Source of the DNA: Gemmatimonadota bacterium
GTDB lineage: Bacteria > Gemmatimonadota > Gemmatimonadetes > Gemmatimonadales > Gemmatimonadaceae
NCBI GenBank assembly: GCA_031127185.1
Contig: JARIET010000199.1
Location: 1 to 5,372, forward strand
Reading direction: 5' to 3'
Length of the DNA stretch: 5,372 nt
Shown here: positions 1-5,372 of the stretch, in pieces
Position numbering within the stretch: position 1 is the stretch's first letter
Layout: every line of letters begins with the position of its first letter
Made by a program: the position numbers and the translations under genes
The notes under the pieces: model-generated
The model's input: only the letters and a program-made list of their open reading frames with translations
What the model was told of the DNA's origin: nothing
The model's database searches: none

Positions 1-71
1 GGCGAGTCGCGGTTGCAATCGAGGATATGGTGGTGCATCGTACGGTACCCTTCGGGTACGGCAGATACAGC

Positions 72-112
72 GAAAACGGGACGGCGCTATTCACACGCGC
101 CGTCCCGTTTTC
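72..112 (-). terminator. Bidirectional intrinsic terminator after the glutamine synthetase gene
   Basis: Positions 72-87 and 97-112 are perfectly complementary (16 bp) around a 9-nt loop (88-96). The outer stem is GAAAAC/GTTTTC and the core is GC-rich (GGGACGGCGC). Read on the minus strand, a run of four T ends the hairpin. The mirror arrangement on the plus strand gives it the form of a two-way terminator. It begins 31 nt after the glutamine synthetase stop codon (144-146), where a factor-independent terminator is expected. The stem and placement are directly visible; termination activity is inferred. The T run is short, so it may be only moderately efficient. Confidence 0.85.
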
Positions 113-143
113 AGTTCTCAACAAGCTGCAATCGCGCCGCGAA

Positions 144-2360
144 CTACACCGGAAACACCATCTCCCGGTACTTGGGCAGCGGCCACCGCGCGTCATCCAC
201 GCGCACTTCCAGGGCGTCCGACGCATCGCGCACCGCGGCCATCGCATCGGCACCGGTCGACGTGAGGAACTGCGCCTGCTTGGCCGCGTCGTGGTGCATG
301 CCTTCAGCTTTGGCGATCGCGGAGCGCAGATTCGCCGACGCCTTCTGCAGCGCAGCAACCATCGAGGCCACGGAGTTCGCCAGCTCGATCTGCGGCACCG
401 GCTTCACACCGGCATCCTTCGCATTCTCCGCCGACTCACACAGCACTGCGAGATACCCGTGCGTGGCCGGTAGAATCATCGTCTCCGCCATCTCCGCGAG
501 CGTGTGCAGCTCGATGAGCATGTCCTTGATGTAACGCTCAAGCCGGATGTGATACCGCGAGTCCACCTCCTCGGAGGAGAGAATGCCGAGCGAAGTGAAC
601 AGCTTGCGCGACTGCGCCGTGACGATCTGTGCGAGCGCCTCGGGCGACCGGCGGAAGTTGGGCAGGCCACGCTTCTTGGCCTCCACCACCCAGGCGTCGG
701 AATAGTTGTTGCCCTCAAACCGAATGGCCTTCGTGGACTTGAACACAGCGCTCACCACCTTGAGCACCGCGTCGTCACGGTTCTTGGTCTTCTTCATCTC
801 CGCCTTCAGTGCCGCCGTCAGCTCACCGAGCGACTCGGCCACCGTCGCATTCAACAGCATCACCGGGAAGGCGATGGACTGCGACGAACCCACTGCGCGG
901 AACTCGAACTTGGCGCCGGTGAATGCAAACGGCGACGTGCGGTTACGATCGGTGTTGTCCTTGGCAATCTCCGGCAGCTTGGCGACGCCGAGCTCGATCA
1001 TGGCATCGGCCGCAGCCTTGCCCGCGCGACCTGCGGCGATGTCGTCAATCACCTTCGTCAGCATCTCGCCCATGAACACGGAGATGATCGCCGGCGGCGC
1101 CTCGTTGGCACCAAGACGATGCTCGTTGCCGCTGGTGGCAATGCCCGCGCGAATCAAGCCCGAGTGCTTGTGCACAGCCTTGAGCACCGCGGCAAGGAAC
1201 AACAGGAACCGAATGTTCTGGTGCGGCGTCTTGCCGGGCTTCAAAAGATTCACGCCGTCGAGCTCGTTGTCCGACGCAATCGCCATCGCCCAGTTGCAGT
1301 GCTTGCCCGAGCCGTTGATGCCGGCGAACGGCTTCTCGTGCAAGAGCGCCTGCAGGCCGTGCCGGAGCGCGACCTTCTTGAGGATGCTCATCACGAGCTG
1401 GTTGTGATCGACCGCGATATCGGTCTCTTCATAGATGGGCGCCATCTCGAACTGGCAGGGCGCCACCTCGTTGTGCCGCGTCATGATGGGCACGCCGAGC
1501 TTGTACAACTCGTGCTCCACCTCGGCGATGCAGGCCTGCACGCGCTCCGGGATGCCACCGAAGTAGTGATCCTCGAGCTGCTGACCGCGCGGCGGCGGCG
1601 CACCGAGCAGCGTGCGGCCACCCATTACGAGATCGGGGCGCAGTGAAAAATGCCCGCGATCGATCAGGAAATACTCCTGCTCGGCGCCGAGCGTGGTGTA
1701 GACGCGGAGCGCGCCCTTGTCGCCGAGGAGGTTGAGGAGTTCAATGGAACGCGCGGAGAGCACGTCGCTCGAGCGGAGGAGCGGCGTCAGTTCGTCGAGC
1801 GCTTCGCCGTGATAGCCAATGAAGGCCGACGGAATGCAGAGCGTCTTGGCGCCACCGCTTTCCATGATGAACACGGGCGACGCCGGGTTCCACGCGGTGT
1901 AGCCGCGCGCTTCCCAGGTGGCGCGGAGGCCGCCGGACGGAAACGACGACGCGTCGGGCTCGCTCTGAATGAGCTGATCGCCCGAGAACTTCTCCATCGG
2001 CTGCGCGTTTTCGTCGAAGGCGAGGAAGGCATCGTGCTTTTCAGCGGTCAGGCCCGTCTGCGGCTGGAACCAGTGGCAGAAGTGCGTGACGCCGCGCGAG
2101 ACGGCCCACTCCTTGATGACCTGCGCGACAGTAGGCGCGATGTCGATATCGAGCTTCTTCCCCAATCGCACTGACGCGAGAAGCTTGGCGTACACCTCGG
2201 CGGGCAGCTTCGCGCGCATGTGCTTGGCGCCGAAGGTGTTGATGCCGAAGTAGGCGGAGGTGGGCGAGGGGAGATCCGCGTGCGCGGCACGCGGCGATGC
2301 GACGAACCGGTCAGCAATGGAACGCAGCGCCTTGGACCTGGCGGACGACGAGTCAGTCAT
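144..2360 (-). CDS. glnN: Glutamine synthetase type III (GlnN family)
   Basis: ATP-dependent ligation of ammonia to glutamate to give glutamine, in the cytoplasm; the ammonia-capturing step of GS-GOGAT. At 738 residues it has the length typical of the GSIII family (about 700-740), much longer than GSI or GSII. The GSIII-specific N-terminal region covers roughly residues 35-190, including FGINTFG (38-44), THFCHWFQP (92-100) and SEPDASSFPSGG (133-144). The catalytic barrel follows: GAEQEYFLID (225-234) with metal-ligand glutamates, RHNEVAPCQFEMAP (295-308), the NGSGKH nucleotide/glutamate loop (349-354), GNEHRLGANEAPPA (411-424) and DRNRTSPFAFTG (471-482). The protein ends WPLPKYREMVF, as GSIII proteins do. 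All key motifs are intact, so it should be active. The family forms dodecamers and lacks the GSI adenylylation control. The ATG start places the FGINTFG block near residue 40, as in relatives, but no Shine-Dalgarno sequence precedes it. It lies 145 bp downstream of the transporter gene and ends at a strong terminator. Confidence 0.97.
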   Translation of the reverse strand: MTDSSSARSKALRSIADRFVASPRAAHADLPSPTSAYFGINTFGAKHMRAKLPAEVYAKLLASVRLGKKLDIDIAPTVAQVIKEWAVSRGVTHFCHWFQPQTGLTAEKHDAFLAFDENAQPMEKFSGDQLIQSEPDASSFPSGGLRATWEARGYTAWNPASPVFIMESGGAKTLCIPSAFIGYHGEALDELTPLLRSSDVLSARSIELLNLLGDKGALRVYTTLGAEQEYFLIDRGHFSLRPDLVMGGRTLLGAPPPRGQQLEDHYFGGIPERVQACIAEVEHELYKLGVPIMTRHNEVAPCQFEMAPIYEETDIAVDHNQLVMSILKKVALRHGLQALLHEKPFAGINGSGKHCNWAMAIASDNELDGVNLLKPGKTPHQNIRFLLFLAAVLKAVHKHSGLIRAGIATSGNEHRLGANEAPPAIISVFMGEMLTKVIDDIAAGRAGKAAADAMIELGVAKLPEIAKDNTDRNRTSPFAFTGAKFEFRAVGSSQSIAFPVMLLNATVAESLGELTAALKAEMKKTKNRDDAVLKVVSAVFKSTKAIRFEGNNYSDAWVVEAKKRGLPNFRRSPEALAQIVTAQSRKLFTSLGILSSEEVDSRYHIRLERYIKDMLIELHTLAEMAETMILPATHGYLAVLCESAENAKDAGVKPVPQIELANSVASMVAALQKASANLRSAIAKAEGMHHDAAKQAQFLTSTGADAMAAVRDASDALEVRVDDARWPLPKYREMVFPV

Positions 2361-2505
2361 ATGAAGTAGTTGCGGGATGGTGTATTCAGAAATTTGCAGA
2401 TTCAGCAGAATTTAGCCGACATTATGCAAAATTCAACGGGAATTGAGAGGAATTGCCTGAGAGGAAGTCCACAATTTGGGACAAATCGGCGACAATTGAC
2501 CAGAA
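2361..2505 (-). promoter_or_regulatory. AT-rich upstream region of glnN with candidate promoter
   Basis: This spacer is much more AT-rich than its surroundings. On the minus strand a candidate -35 TTGAAT (2431-2436) and -10 TAAATT (2409-2414) are separated by 16 bp, leaving 48 nt to the glnN ATG. Each hexamer matches the sigma-70 consensus at four of six positions. A second possible -10 is CATAAT (2421-2426), but it has no good -35 partner. No terminator-like hairpin separates the transporter from glnN here, so read-through from the transporter is also possible. The untranslated leader has no AG-rich ribosome binding site. The composition supports a regulatory region; the exact promoter hexamers are tentative. 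Confidence 0.45.
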
Positions 2506-2507
2506 TT
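2391..2507. repeat. Helically phased AATT-tract array
   Basis: AATT occurs at 2391, 2409, 2430, 2441, 2451, 2473, 2494 and 2504, with a related AAAT at 2483. The steps are 10, 11 or about twice that (18, 21, 11, 10, 22, 10, 11, 10). Part of the array reads as degenerate 10-11 nt units: ACAATTTGGG (2471), ACAAATCGGCG (2481), ACAATTGACC (2492), AGAATTACC (2502), and GGAATTGAGA (2439) followed by GGAATTGCCT (2449). Short A/T tracts repeated once per helical turn are known to bend DNA, so intrinsic curvature upstream of glnN is likely. An alternative is a set of tandem sites for a protein binding one face of the helix. The pattern is directly visible; its role is inferred. Confidence 0.65.
2444..2466. 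repeat. 9-nt direct repeat TGAGAGGAA in the glnN upstream region
   Basis: TGAGAGGAA occurs at 2444-2452 and again at 2458-2466, 14 nt apart start to start. On the minus strand this reads TTCCTCTCA twice, just upstream of the candidate -35 hexamer. It is embedded in the AATT array and could be a paired operator half-site for an activator or repressor, or simply part of the repeat's own degeneracy. I do not recognise it as the site of a named nitrogen regulator. Confidence 0.4.
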
Positions 2508-3906
2508 ACCACCACCCAAGCAGCTTCCACCAGGCCAGGCCGGCCGTACTCCATATAAGGATGGTGGCCACGGAGACAATGAGGCCGAGTTTCCACCATT
2601 CCTTCTGGGTCACGTAGCCGGCGCCGAAGTAGATGGGGGCCGTCGTCGTGCCGTAGTTCGTGAGCGACGCGGAGAGATTCGCGTAGTAGGCGAGCATCAC
2701 CGCTGCGAGCATCGGAGGAGCGCCTGCGGCGATGAGCACGGCGACGAATGGAACGAACATCGCCGTGATGTGCGCCGTGATGCTCGCAAATCCGTAGTGC
2801 GCGTAGAAGTAGATGAACATCAGGATCGCGAGCGCGATGCCCCACGACATGCCGGTGGTGAGGCCAGCCGAGGCCTGCGCGAATTTTTCGGGAAGCCCTG
2901 ACCGCGCGACCGCCTCCGCCATCTTCACGACGCCGCCGTACCAGAGGAAGATGTCCCAGCCCCCTTTCTCGCTGATGATGTCGTCCCAGGAGAGCACGCC
3001 GGAGAGAAAGAGCAGGCAGGCGCCACCGAGGGCCACCACGGCGTAGTCGATGCCGTGCCACCGACCGGTCATCCAGAGTCCGGCCACGAGCACGAAGATC
3101 ACGAGCATGATGCGCTCGGCGTGCTGCATCGGCCCCATCTTGGAGAGCTCGTCGTGCGCAATGACCGCGGCGTTGGGCGTGTGCTTCACTTCCGGCGGAA
3201 AGATCTTGAAGAGCAGCCAGGGCACAAAGGCGAGAGACAGCACGCCGGGGACGATTGAGCCGAGGAGCCAGGTCGCGTAGCTCAACTCGACCTTCGCCGA
3301 CTCCATGGCGAGCTTGGCGATGATGACATTGCTCGCCTGGCCGGTGAGGAACATGGCGCAAGCGATAACGTCGCTCTGGTATACGGTCACGAGCAGAAAT
3401 GCGCCGAGCCGGCGTGCCGTGGGGCCGGGTGTGGAGTCGTACGCTTCCGCGAGGCTGCGCGCGATGGGGAAGATCACGCCGCCGCAGCGCGCGCTGTTGC
3501 TGGGCAGGAAGCCGGCGAGGAGTGCGTCGGTGGAGGTCAGCGCGTACGAAAGTCCCAGGGAGTTCTTGCCGATGGCGCGAATGAAGAGGTAAGCGATGCG
3601 GCGACCGAGCCCGGTCTTGAGCACGCCGCGCGACATGAAAAACGCGCAGAGCACGAGCCAGACGAGGGGATCGGAGTAGCCGGCGAGGGCCTCGCGCGCG
3701 GGCAGCGTCTTGGTGATCGCAATGGCCGCAATGCCGAGGAAGACGACGGCAGCAGCCGGCACCGGCCGGACGATGGAGCCGACGATCGTGCCCGTGAAGA
3801 TGGCGAGGAGGCGCCAGGACTCGGTGGTGATTCCCTCGGGCACTGGCAGCGCGAGGATGATCAGCACCGAAGCGACGACGATGCCCCAGCGGATGGTGAT
3901 TGGCAT
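2506..3906 (-). CDS. DASS/SLC13 family di/tricarboxylate transporter (CitT/TtdT/2-oxoglutarate-malate type)
   Basis: Inner-membrane carrier of 466 residues, the usual length for this family, with about a dozen hydrophobic segments beginning at residue 7. The duplicated substrate-binding motifs are present: FLPSNSARCGGVIFPI (133-147), containing the first SNS/SNT clamshell motif at 136-138, and SLTNYGTTTAPIYFGAGYV (414-432), the second. The stretch FYAHYGFASITAHI (367-380) and the TQKEWWKLG tail (433-441) are also characteristic. This signature is closest to the CitT/TtdT/plastid DiT1 subgroup, whose members exchange citrate, tartrate, succinate, malate or 2-oxoglutarate. The actual substrate here, and whether it is an exchanger or a sodium symporter, is not determinable. 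The ATG has no Shine-Dalgarno sequence, and a possible -10 (TACATT) lies only 8 nt upstream. The gene sits upstream of glnN in the same direction, which suggests a supply of carbon skeletons for ammonia assimilation, though that link is inference. Confidence 0.93.
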   Translation of the reverse strand: MPITIRWGIVVASVLIILALPVPEGITTESWRLLAIFTGTIVGSIVRPVPAAAVVFLGIAAIAITKTLPAREALAGYSDPLVWLVLCAFFMSRGVLKTGLGRRIAYLFIRAIGKNSLGLSYALTSTDALLAGFLPSNSARCGGVIFPIARSLAEAYDSTPGPTARRLGAFLLVTVYQSDVIACAMFLTGQASNVIIAKLAMESAKVELSYATWLLGSIVPGVLSLAFVPWLLFKIFPPEVKHTPNAAVIAHDELSKMGPMQHAERIMLVIFVLVAGLWMTGRWHGIDYAVVALGGACLLFLSGVLSWDDIISEKGGWDIFLWYGGVVKMAEAVARSGLPEKFAQASAGLTTGMSWGIALAILMFIYFYAHYGFASITAHITAMFVPFVAVLIAAGAPPMLAAVMLAYYANLSASLTNYGTTTAPIYFGAGYVTQKEWWKLGLIVSVATILIWSTAGLAWWKLLGWW

Positions 3907-3914
3907 GGGGCGAG

Positions 3915-3943
3915 AATGTACGGCACAAACACGCGGTGCGGAA
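3915..3943 (-). promoter_or_regulatory. Candidate promoter giving a leaderless transporter transcript
   Basis: On the minus strand TACATT (3915-3920) matches the -10 consensus at four of six positions and lies 8 nt before the transporter ATG (3904-3906). A transcript from it would begin at or next to the start codon. The hexamer 17 bp further upstream, TTCCGC (3938-3943), is a poor -35. The lack of any ribosome binding site before the ATG agrees with a leaderless message, but the promoter match is weak. Confidence 0.3.
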
Positions 3944-3956
3944 CGCAGAGTGAAAT

Positions 3957-3976
3957 GCGCAAATCTTCGATTGCGC
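3957..3976. repeat. Inverted repeat GCGCAA-N8-TTGCGC in the divergent spacer
   Basis: GCGCAA (3957-3962) and TTGCGC (3971-3976) are perfect inverted half-sites with 8 nt between them. They lie in the 122-bp region between the divergent transporter and tRNA-Cys genes, directly abutting the candidate tRNA -35 hexamer. The 6-8-6 geometry suits a dimeric regulator's operator about 50 bp upstream of the transporter start. Six matched bases in GC-rich DNA could also arise by chance. Confidence 0.3.
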
Positions 3977-3977
3977 C

Positions 3978-4006
3978 TTGAGTGCCCCTCTGGCGGCGGC
4001 TAACTT
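3978..4006 (+). promoter_or_regulatory. Candidate sigma-70 promoter of tRNA-Cys
   Basis: TTGAGT (3978-3983) and TAACTT (4001-4006) are separated by exactly 17 bp, the optimal sigma-70 spacing. Transcription would start near 4013, about 16 nt before the mature tRNA 5' end, leaving a short leader for RNase P to remove. The -35 matches the consensus at four of six positions. The -10 matches at three, including the key TA and final T. The position relative to the tRNA is the main support. Confidence 0.55.
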
Positions 4007-4028
4007 CCGCTCTGTAGAAGAAACGAAT

Positions 4029-4099
4029 GGCACCGTCGCCAAGTGGTAAGGCAGGGGACTGCAAATCCCCCATCGTCGGTTCGATCCCGACCGGTGCCT
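4029..4099 (+). tRNA. tRNA-Cys (anticodon GCA)
   Basis: The full cloverleaf can be folded. The acceptor stem is GGCACCG (4029-4035) with CGGTGCC (4092-4098). The D stem is GCC/GGC (4038-4040, 4050-4052) with the GG of the D loop. The anticodon stem is GGGGA/TCCCC (4054-4058, 4066-4070), with loop CTGCAAA placing GCA at 4061-4063. The variable loop is 4 nt, and the T arm GTCGG/CCGAC (4075-4079, 4087-4091) closes a TTCGATC loop. The discriminator is U at 4099, the expected base for cysteinyl-tRNA synthetase recognition. CCA is not encoded (CTC follows), so a CCA-adding enzyme is required. GCA reads both cysteine codons. The gene is single, not part of a tRNA cluster here. Confidence 0.97.
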
Positions 4100-4266
4100 C
4101 TGAAAAACGGTTTGCGGTTGGCGGTTTGCAGTTTGCGGAGAACTGCTGAACAGCACGACTTCCGTAAACTGAAAAGCGCAGATGCTATTGCGCGTTCAAC
4201 GCATTCAGTTGTACTGTACTGTCGTCGCTCCGGTAGCCGTCCGGGCGCGCTGGCGCGACAGAAGGC
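4100..4266. other. Non-coding spacer between tRNA-Cys and the shared terminator
   Basis: Apart from the heptamer repeat I see no gene here on either strand. Small imperfect hairpins occur at 4144-4155 (TGCTG-AA-CAGCA) and 4176-4193 (GCGCA-N8-TGCGC). Neither has a T run, so they are not convincing terminators or RNA elements. A plus-strand transcript from the tRNA promoter would cross this segment before reaching the hairpin at 4267-4304. Confidence 0.5.
4111..4138. repeat. Heptamer tandem repeat (TTTGCGG)4 beside the tRNA
   Basis: Four contiguous 7-nt units run TTTGCGG, TTGGCGG, TTTGCAG, TTTGCGG, preceded by a partial copy ending CGG (4108-4110). The array begins 12 nt after the tRNA-Cys 3' end and encodes nothing recognisable. 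It resembles the short tandemly repeated heptamers found in intergenic regions of some bacterial genomes. A role in tRNA 3' processing or transcription is not evident. Confidence 0.7.
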
Positions 4267-4304
4267 AAAAAGCCGGGCACTCGAAAGAGTCGCCCGGCCT
4301 TTTT
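4267..4304. terminator. Bidirectional intrinsic terminator between tRNA-Cys and amidase
   Basis: The hairpin has a stem of GCCGGGC (4272-4278) with GCCCGGC (4292-4298) and ACTC/GAGT (4279-4282, 4287-4290). It is capped by a GAAA tetraloop (4283-4286) with a single bulged C at 4291. It is flanked by AAAAA (4267-4271) and TTTTT (4300-4304), so each strand reads a stem followed by five T. It ends 34 nt beyond the stop codon of the minus-strand amidase and 168 nt beyond the plus-strand tRNA, and can serve both converging units. Confidence 0.9.
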
Positions 4305-4338
4305 GTTGCCCGATGTTTGCGCGGCGATCAGTCGCCGA

Positions 4339-5372
4339 TCAGTCGTCGAGCACCGGATACCAGCGCTTCGGACGACGCCGTTCCACGATCTGTTCGGCCA
4401 TCGCCGCCACTCGGAACAGCAGGCGCTCGCTCCACGGGCGACCAATCACCTGCATCCCAATCGGCAGTCCCGCGGCGTCGTAGCCCGCAGGGAAACTGAT
4501 CGCGGGGTGCCCCGTGAGGTTCGATGTAAAAGCGAATCGCATCACCTCGGTGGACATCGAAAGATCCGATCCACCCAGGGGCATCATCGCGGGATCAATC
4601 CGCGGCGCCACCTGACCCGTGCTCGGGGTGATCACCACGTGCACATCGCGCAGCACCTGCTGCCACTGCGCCATCGCGCGCGTGCGCACGCGCGAGGCGG
4701 TCATCAACTCGCCTGCCCCCATCGACCGGGCAATCGCGATATTCGCCCGCGCGTCGAGGCCGAAATCGGCTTTGCGCGAGGGATAGTGCTGGGTCATCGC
4801 CGCGGCCATCTCGCCAAGGATGATGGCGACGTGGGCCACGCGCTGCAGATCGAGATCGGGGATTTCGACATCCACGATCGTGGCGCCAAGCCGCTCAAAC
4901 TCGGCGAGCATGGCCTCGCAGGAGCGGACCACATCGGGCGTGGCGTGCCGGAACCAGGCGCGATGCACGCCAATGCGGAGTCCGCGCAGGGACGCCGGAA
5001 TCGCCACATCGACCGAGACCGAGGGATGGCCACGTGAGTTCTGGTCGCGCGCGTCATCGCCCGCAATCAGGGCATAGGCCGCCGCGCAATCGCGCACGGT
5101 GCCGGCCATGGGTCCCAGATAGGCCACGCTCCACACCAACTCGGCGGCGCCAAACTCACTGATACGACCAAACGTGGGCTTGATGCCGACCAGTCCGCAG
5201 AACGCTGACGGGATGCGAATCGACCCGCCACCATCCGCGCCAATTGCGACCGGAACCAGCCCGCTCGCGACTGCGGTGGCGGGCCCACTGGACGAGCCGC
5301 CGGTGTGGTAATCGTCGTTGTACGGATTGCGCGTAGTGCCGTGATGCGGGTTGAGACCGGTGATGTTGATAC
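4339..5372 (-). CDS. Amidase signature family hydrolase, 5' end outside the window
   Basis: C-terminal 343 codons of a serine amidohydrolase that cleaves amide bonds. The reading frame is open to the right edge; the start and the catalytic lysine lie beyond it. Counting from the first complete codon (5370), the amidase signature is intact. GGSSSG (24-29) supplies the cis-serine S26, and [11 protein letters not shown] (45-55) supplies the nucleophile S50, with the same 24-residue spacing as FAAH S217/S241. [13 protein letters not shown] follows. The C-terminal core [17 protein letters not shown] and [13 protein letters not shown] is also typical. The GTTRNP segment before the signature, the DGGGS form of the nucleophile loop and the VMRF segment recall the plant FAAH-like branch, so an N-acyl amide substrate is possible. 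It is not a clear GatA: no GatB or GatC neighbour is seen, and the substrate is unknown. No frameshift or internal stop is visible. The gene converges on tRNA-Cys across the terminator at 4267-4304. Confidence 0.93.
   Translation of the reverse strand, partial: INITGLNPHHGTTRNPYNDDYHTGGSSSGPATAVASGLVPVAIGADGGGSIRIPSAFCGLVGIKPTFGRISEFGAAELVWSVAYLGPMAGTVRDCAAAYALIAGDDARDQNSRGHPSVSVDVAIPASLRGLRIGVHRAWFRHATPDVVRSCEAMLAEFERLGATIVDVEIPDLDLQRVAHVAIILGEMAAAMTQHYPSRKADFGLDARANIAIARSMGAGELMTASRVRTRAMAQWQQVLRDVHVVITPSTGQVAPRIDPAMMPLGGSDLSMSTEVMRFAFTSNLTGHPAISFPAGYDAAGLPIGMQVIGRPWSERLLFRVAAMAEQIVERRRPKRWYPVLDD
4675..4694. repeat. Alternating purine-pyrimidine tract with 18-bp perfect palindrome inside the amidase gene
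   Basis: Twenty consecutive bases alternate pyrimidine and purine (mostly CG steps). Within them 4677-4694 is a perfect palindrome centred between 4685 and 4686. It encodes the amidase segment SRVRTRA without disturbing the frame. Such tracts are classic candidates for Z-DNA or cruciform formation under negative supercoiling. Arginine and alanine codon choice in GC-rich DNA may explain it without any selected function. Confidence 0.5.

Noticed and set aside
45..59. GTACCC-TTC-GGGTAC hairpin near the left edge
   Set aside because: Six base pairs with a 3-nt loop and no T run. It is not a convincing terminator, and no gene can be assigned to positions 1-71.
504..1646. 380-codon plus-strand open frame opposite glnN
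   Set aside because: It is rich in Arg, His and Leu with no recognisable motif and lies fully antisense to a clear GSIII gene. It is a typical high-GC shadow frame.
2361..2505. Glutamine riboswitch or similar structured leader of glnN
   Set aside because: I could not fold a convincing conserved aptamer. The region is dominated by the AATT array with little stable pairing.
4029..4138. tRNA-Cys as an integration site with a repeat as att remnant
   Set aside because: I find no integrase, no phage genes and no duplicate of the tRNA 3' end in the window. The heptamer array does not copy the tRNA sequence.
2402..4156. 584-codon minus-strand open frame overlapping the transporter and the tRNA
   Set aside because: It is out of frame with the well-supported transporter, consists mostly of Arg/His/Ala, runs through tRNA-Cys and the heptamer repeat, and has no domain.
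4303..5037. 244-codon plus-strand open frame opposite the amidase
   Set aside because: It starts beside the terminator, is His/Arg-rich, and mirrors the amidase codon pattern. It is an antisense shadow.
4339..5139. Amidase start at the TTG codon near 5139
   Set aside because: The frame continues upstream through the GGSSSG and DGGGS catalytic motifs to the window edge, so the real start is outside the window.

Overview
The window is GC-rich bacterial chromosome, around 60 % or more by eye. It holds three protein genes on the minus strand and one tRNA on the plus strand. There are no phage, IS, CRISPR or defence genes. The combination of high GC, a type III glutamine synthetase, a tRNA without encoded CCA, and start codons lacking Shine-Dalgarno sequences would fit a soil or sediment lineage such as Gemmatimonadota or a similar phylum. 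That assignment is an inference from style, not from a marker gene.

Layout from left to right: positions 1-71 hold nothing I can assign. A 16-bp bidirectional terminator hairpin (72-112) follows the stop codon of a complete type III glutamine synthetase gene (144-2360, minus). Upstream of that gene is a strikingly AT-rich spacer (2361-2505) with AATT tracts repeated at helical intervals. Next comes a complete DASS/SLC13 family transporter of the CitT/TtdT/2-oxoglutarate-malate type (2506-3906, minus). A 122-bp divergent spacer carries an inverted repeat and a plausible promoter for tRNA-Cys(GCA) (4029-4099, plus). Just after the tRNA lies a small heptamer tandem repeat. A second bidirectional terminator (4267-4304) serves the plus-strand tRNA unit and the converging minus-strand amidase gene. 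That gene (4339-5372) has its 5' end beyond the right edge.

The transporter and the glutamine synthetase are co-directional, with 145 bp between them. A di/tricarboxylate (possibly 2-oxoglutarate or malate) carrier next to an ammonia-assimilating enzyme suggests a carbon/nitrogen link. The spacer looks able to hold its own promoter, so GS could be transcribed both from there and by read-through. The amidase belongs to the amidase signature family. Its visible motifs resemble the plant fatty-acid-amide-hydrolase-like branch, but its substrate cannot be read from sequence. I see no undescribed multi-gene system. The most unusual element is the phased AATT array upstream of GS.
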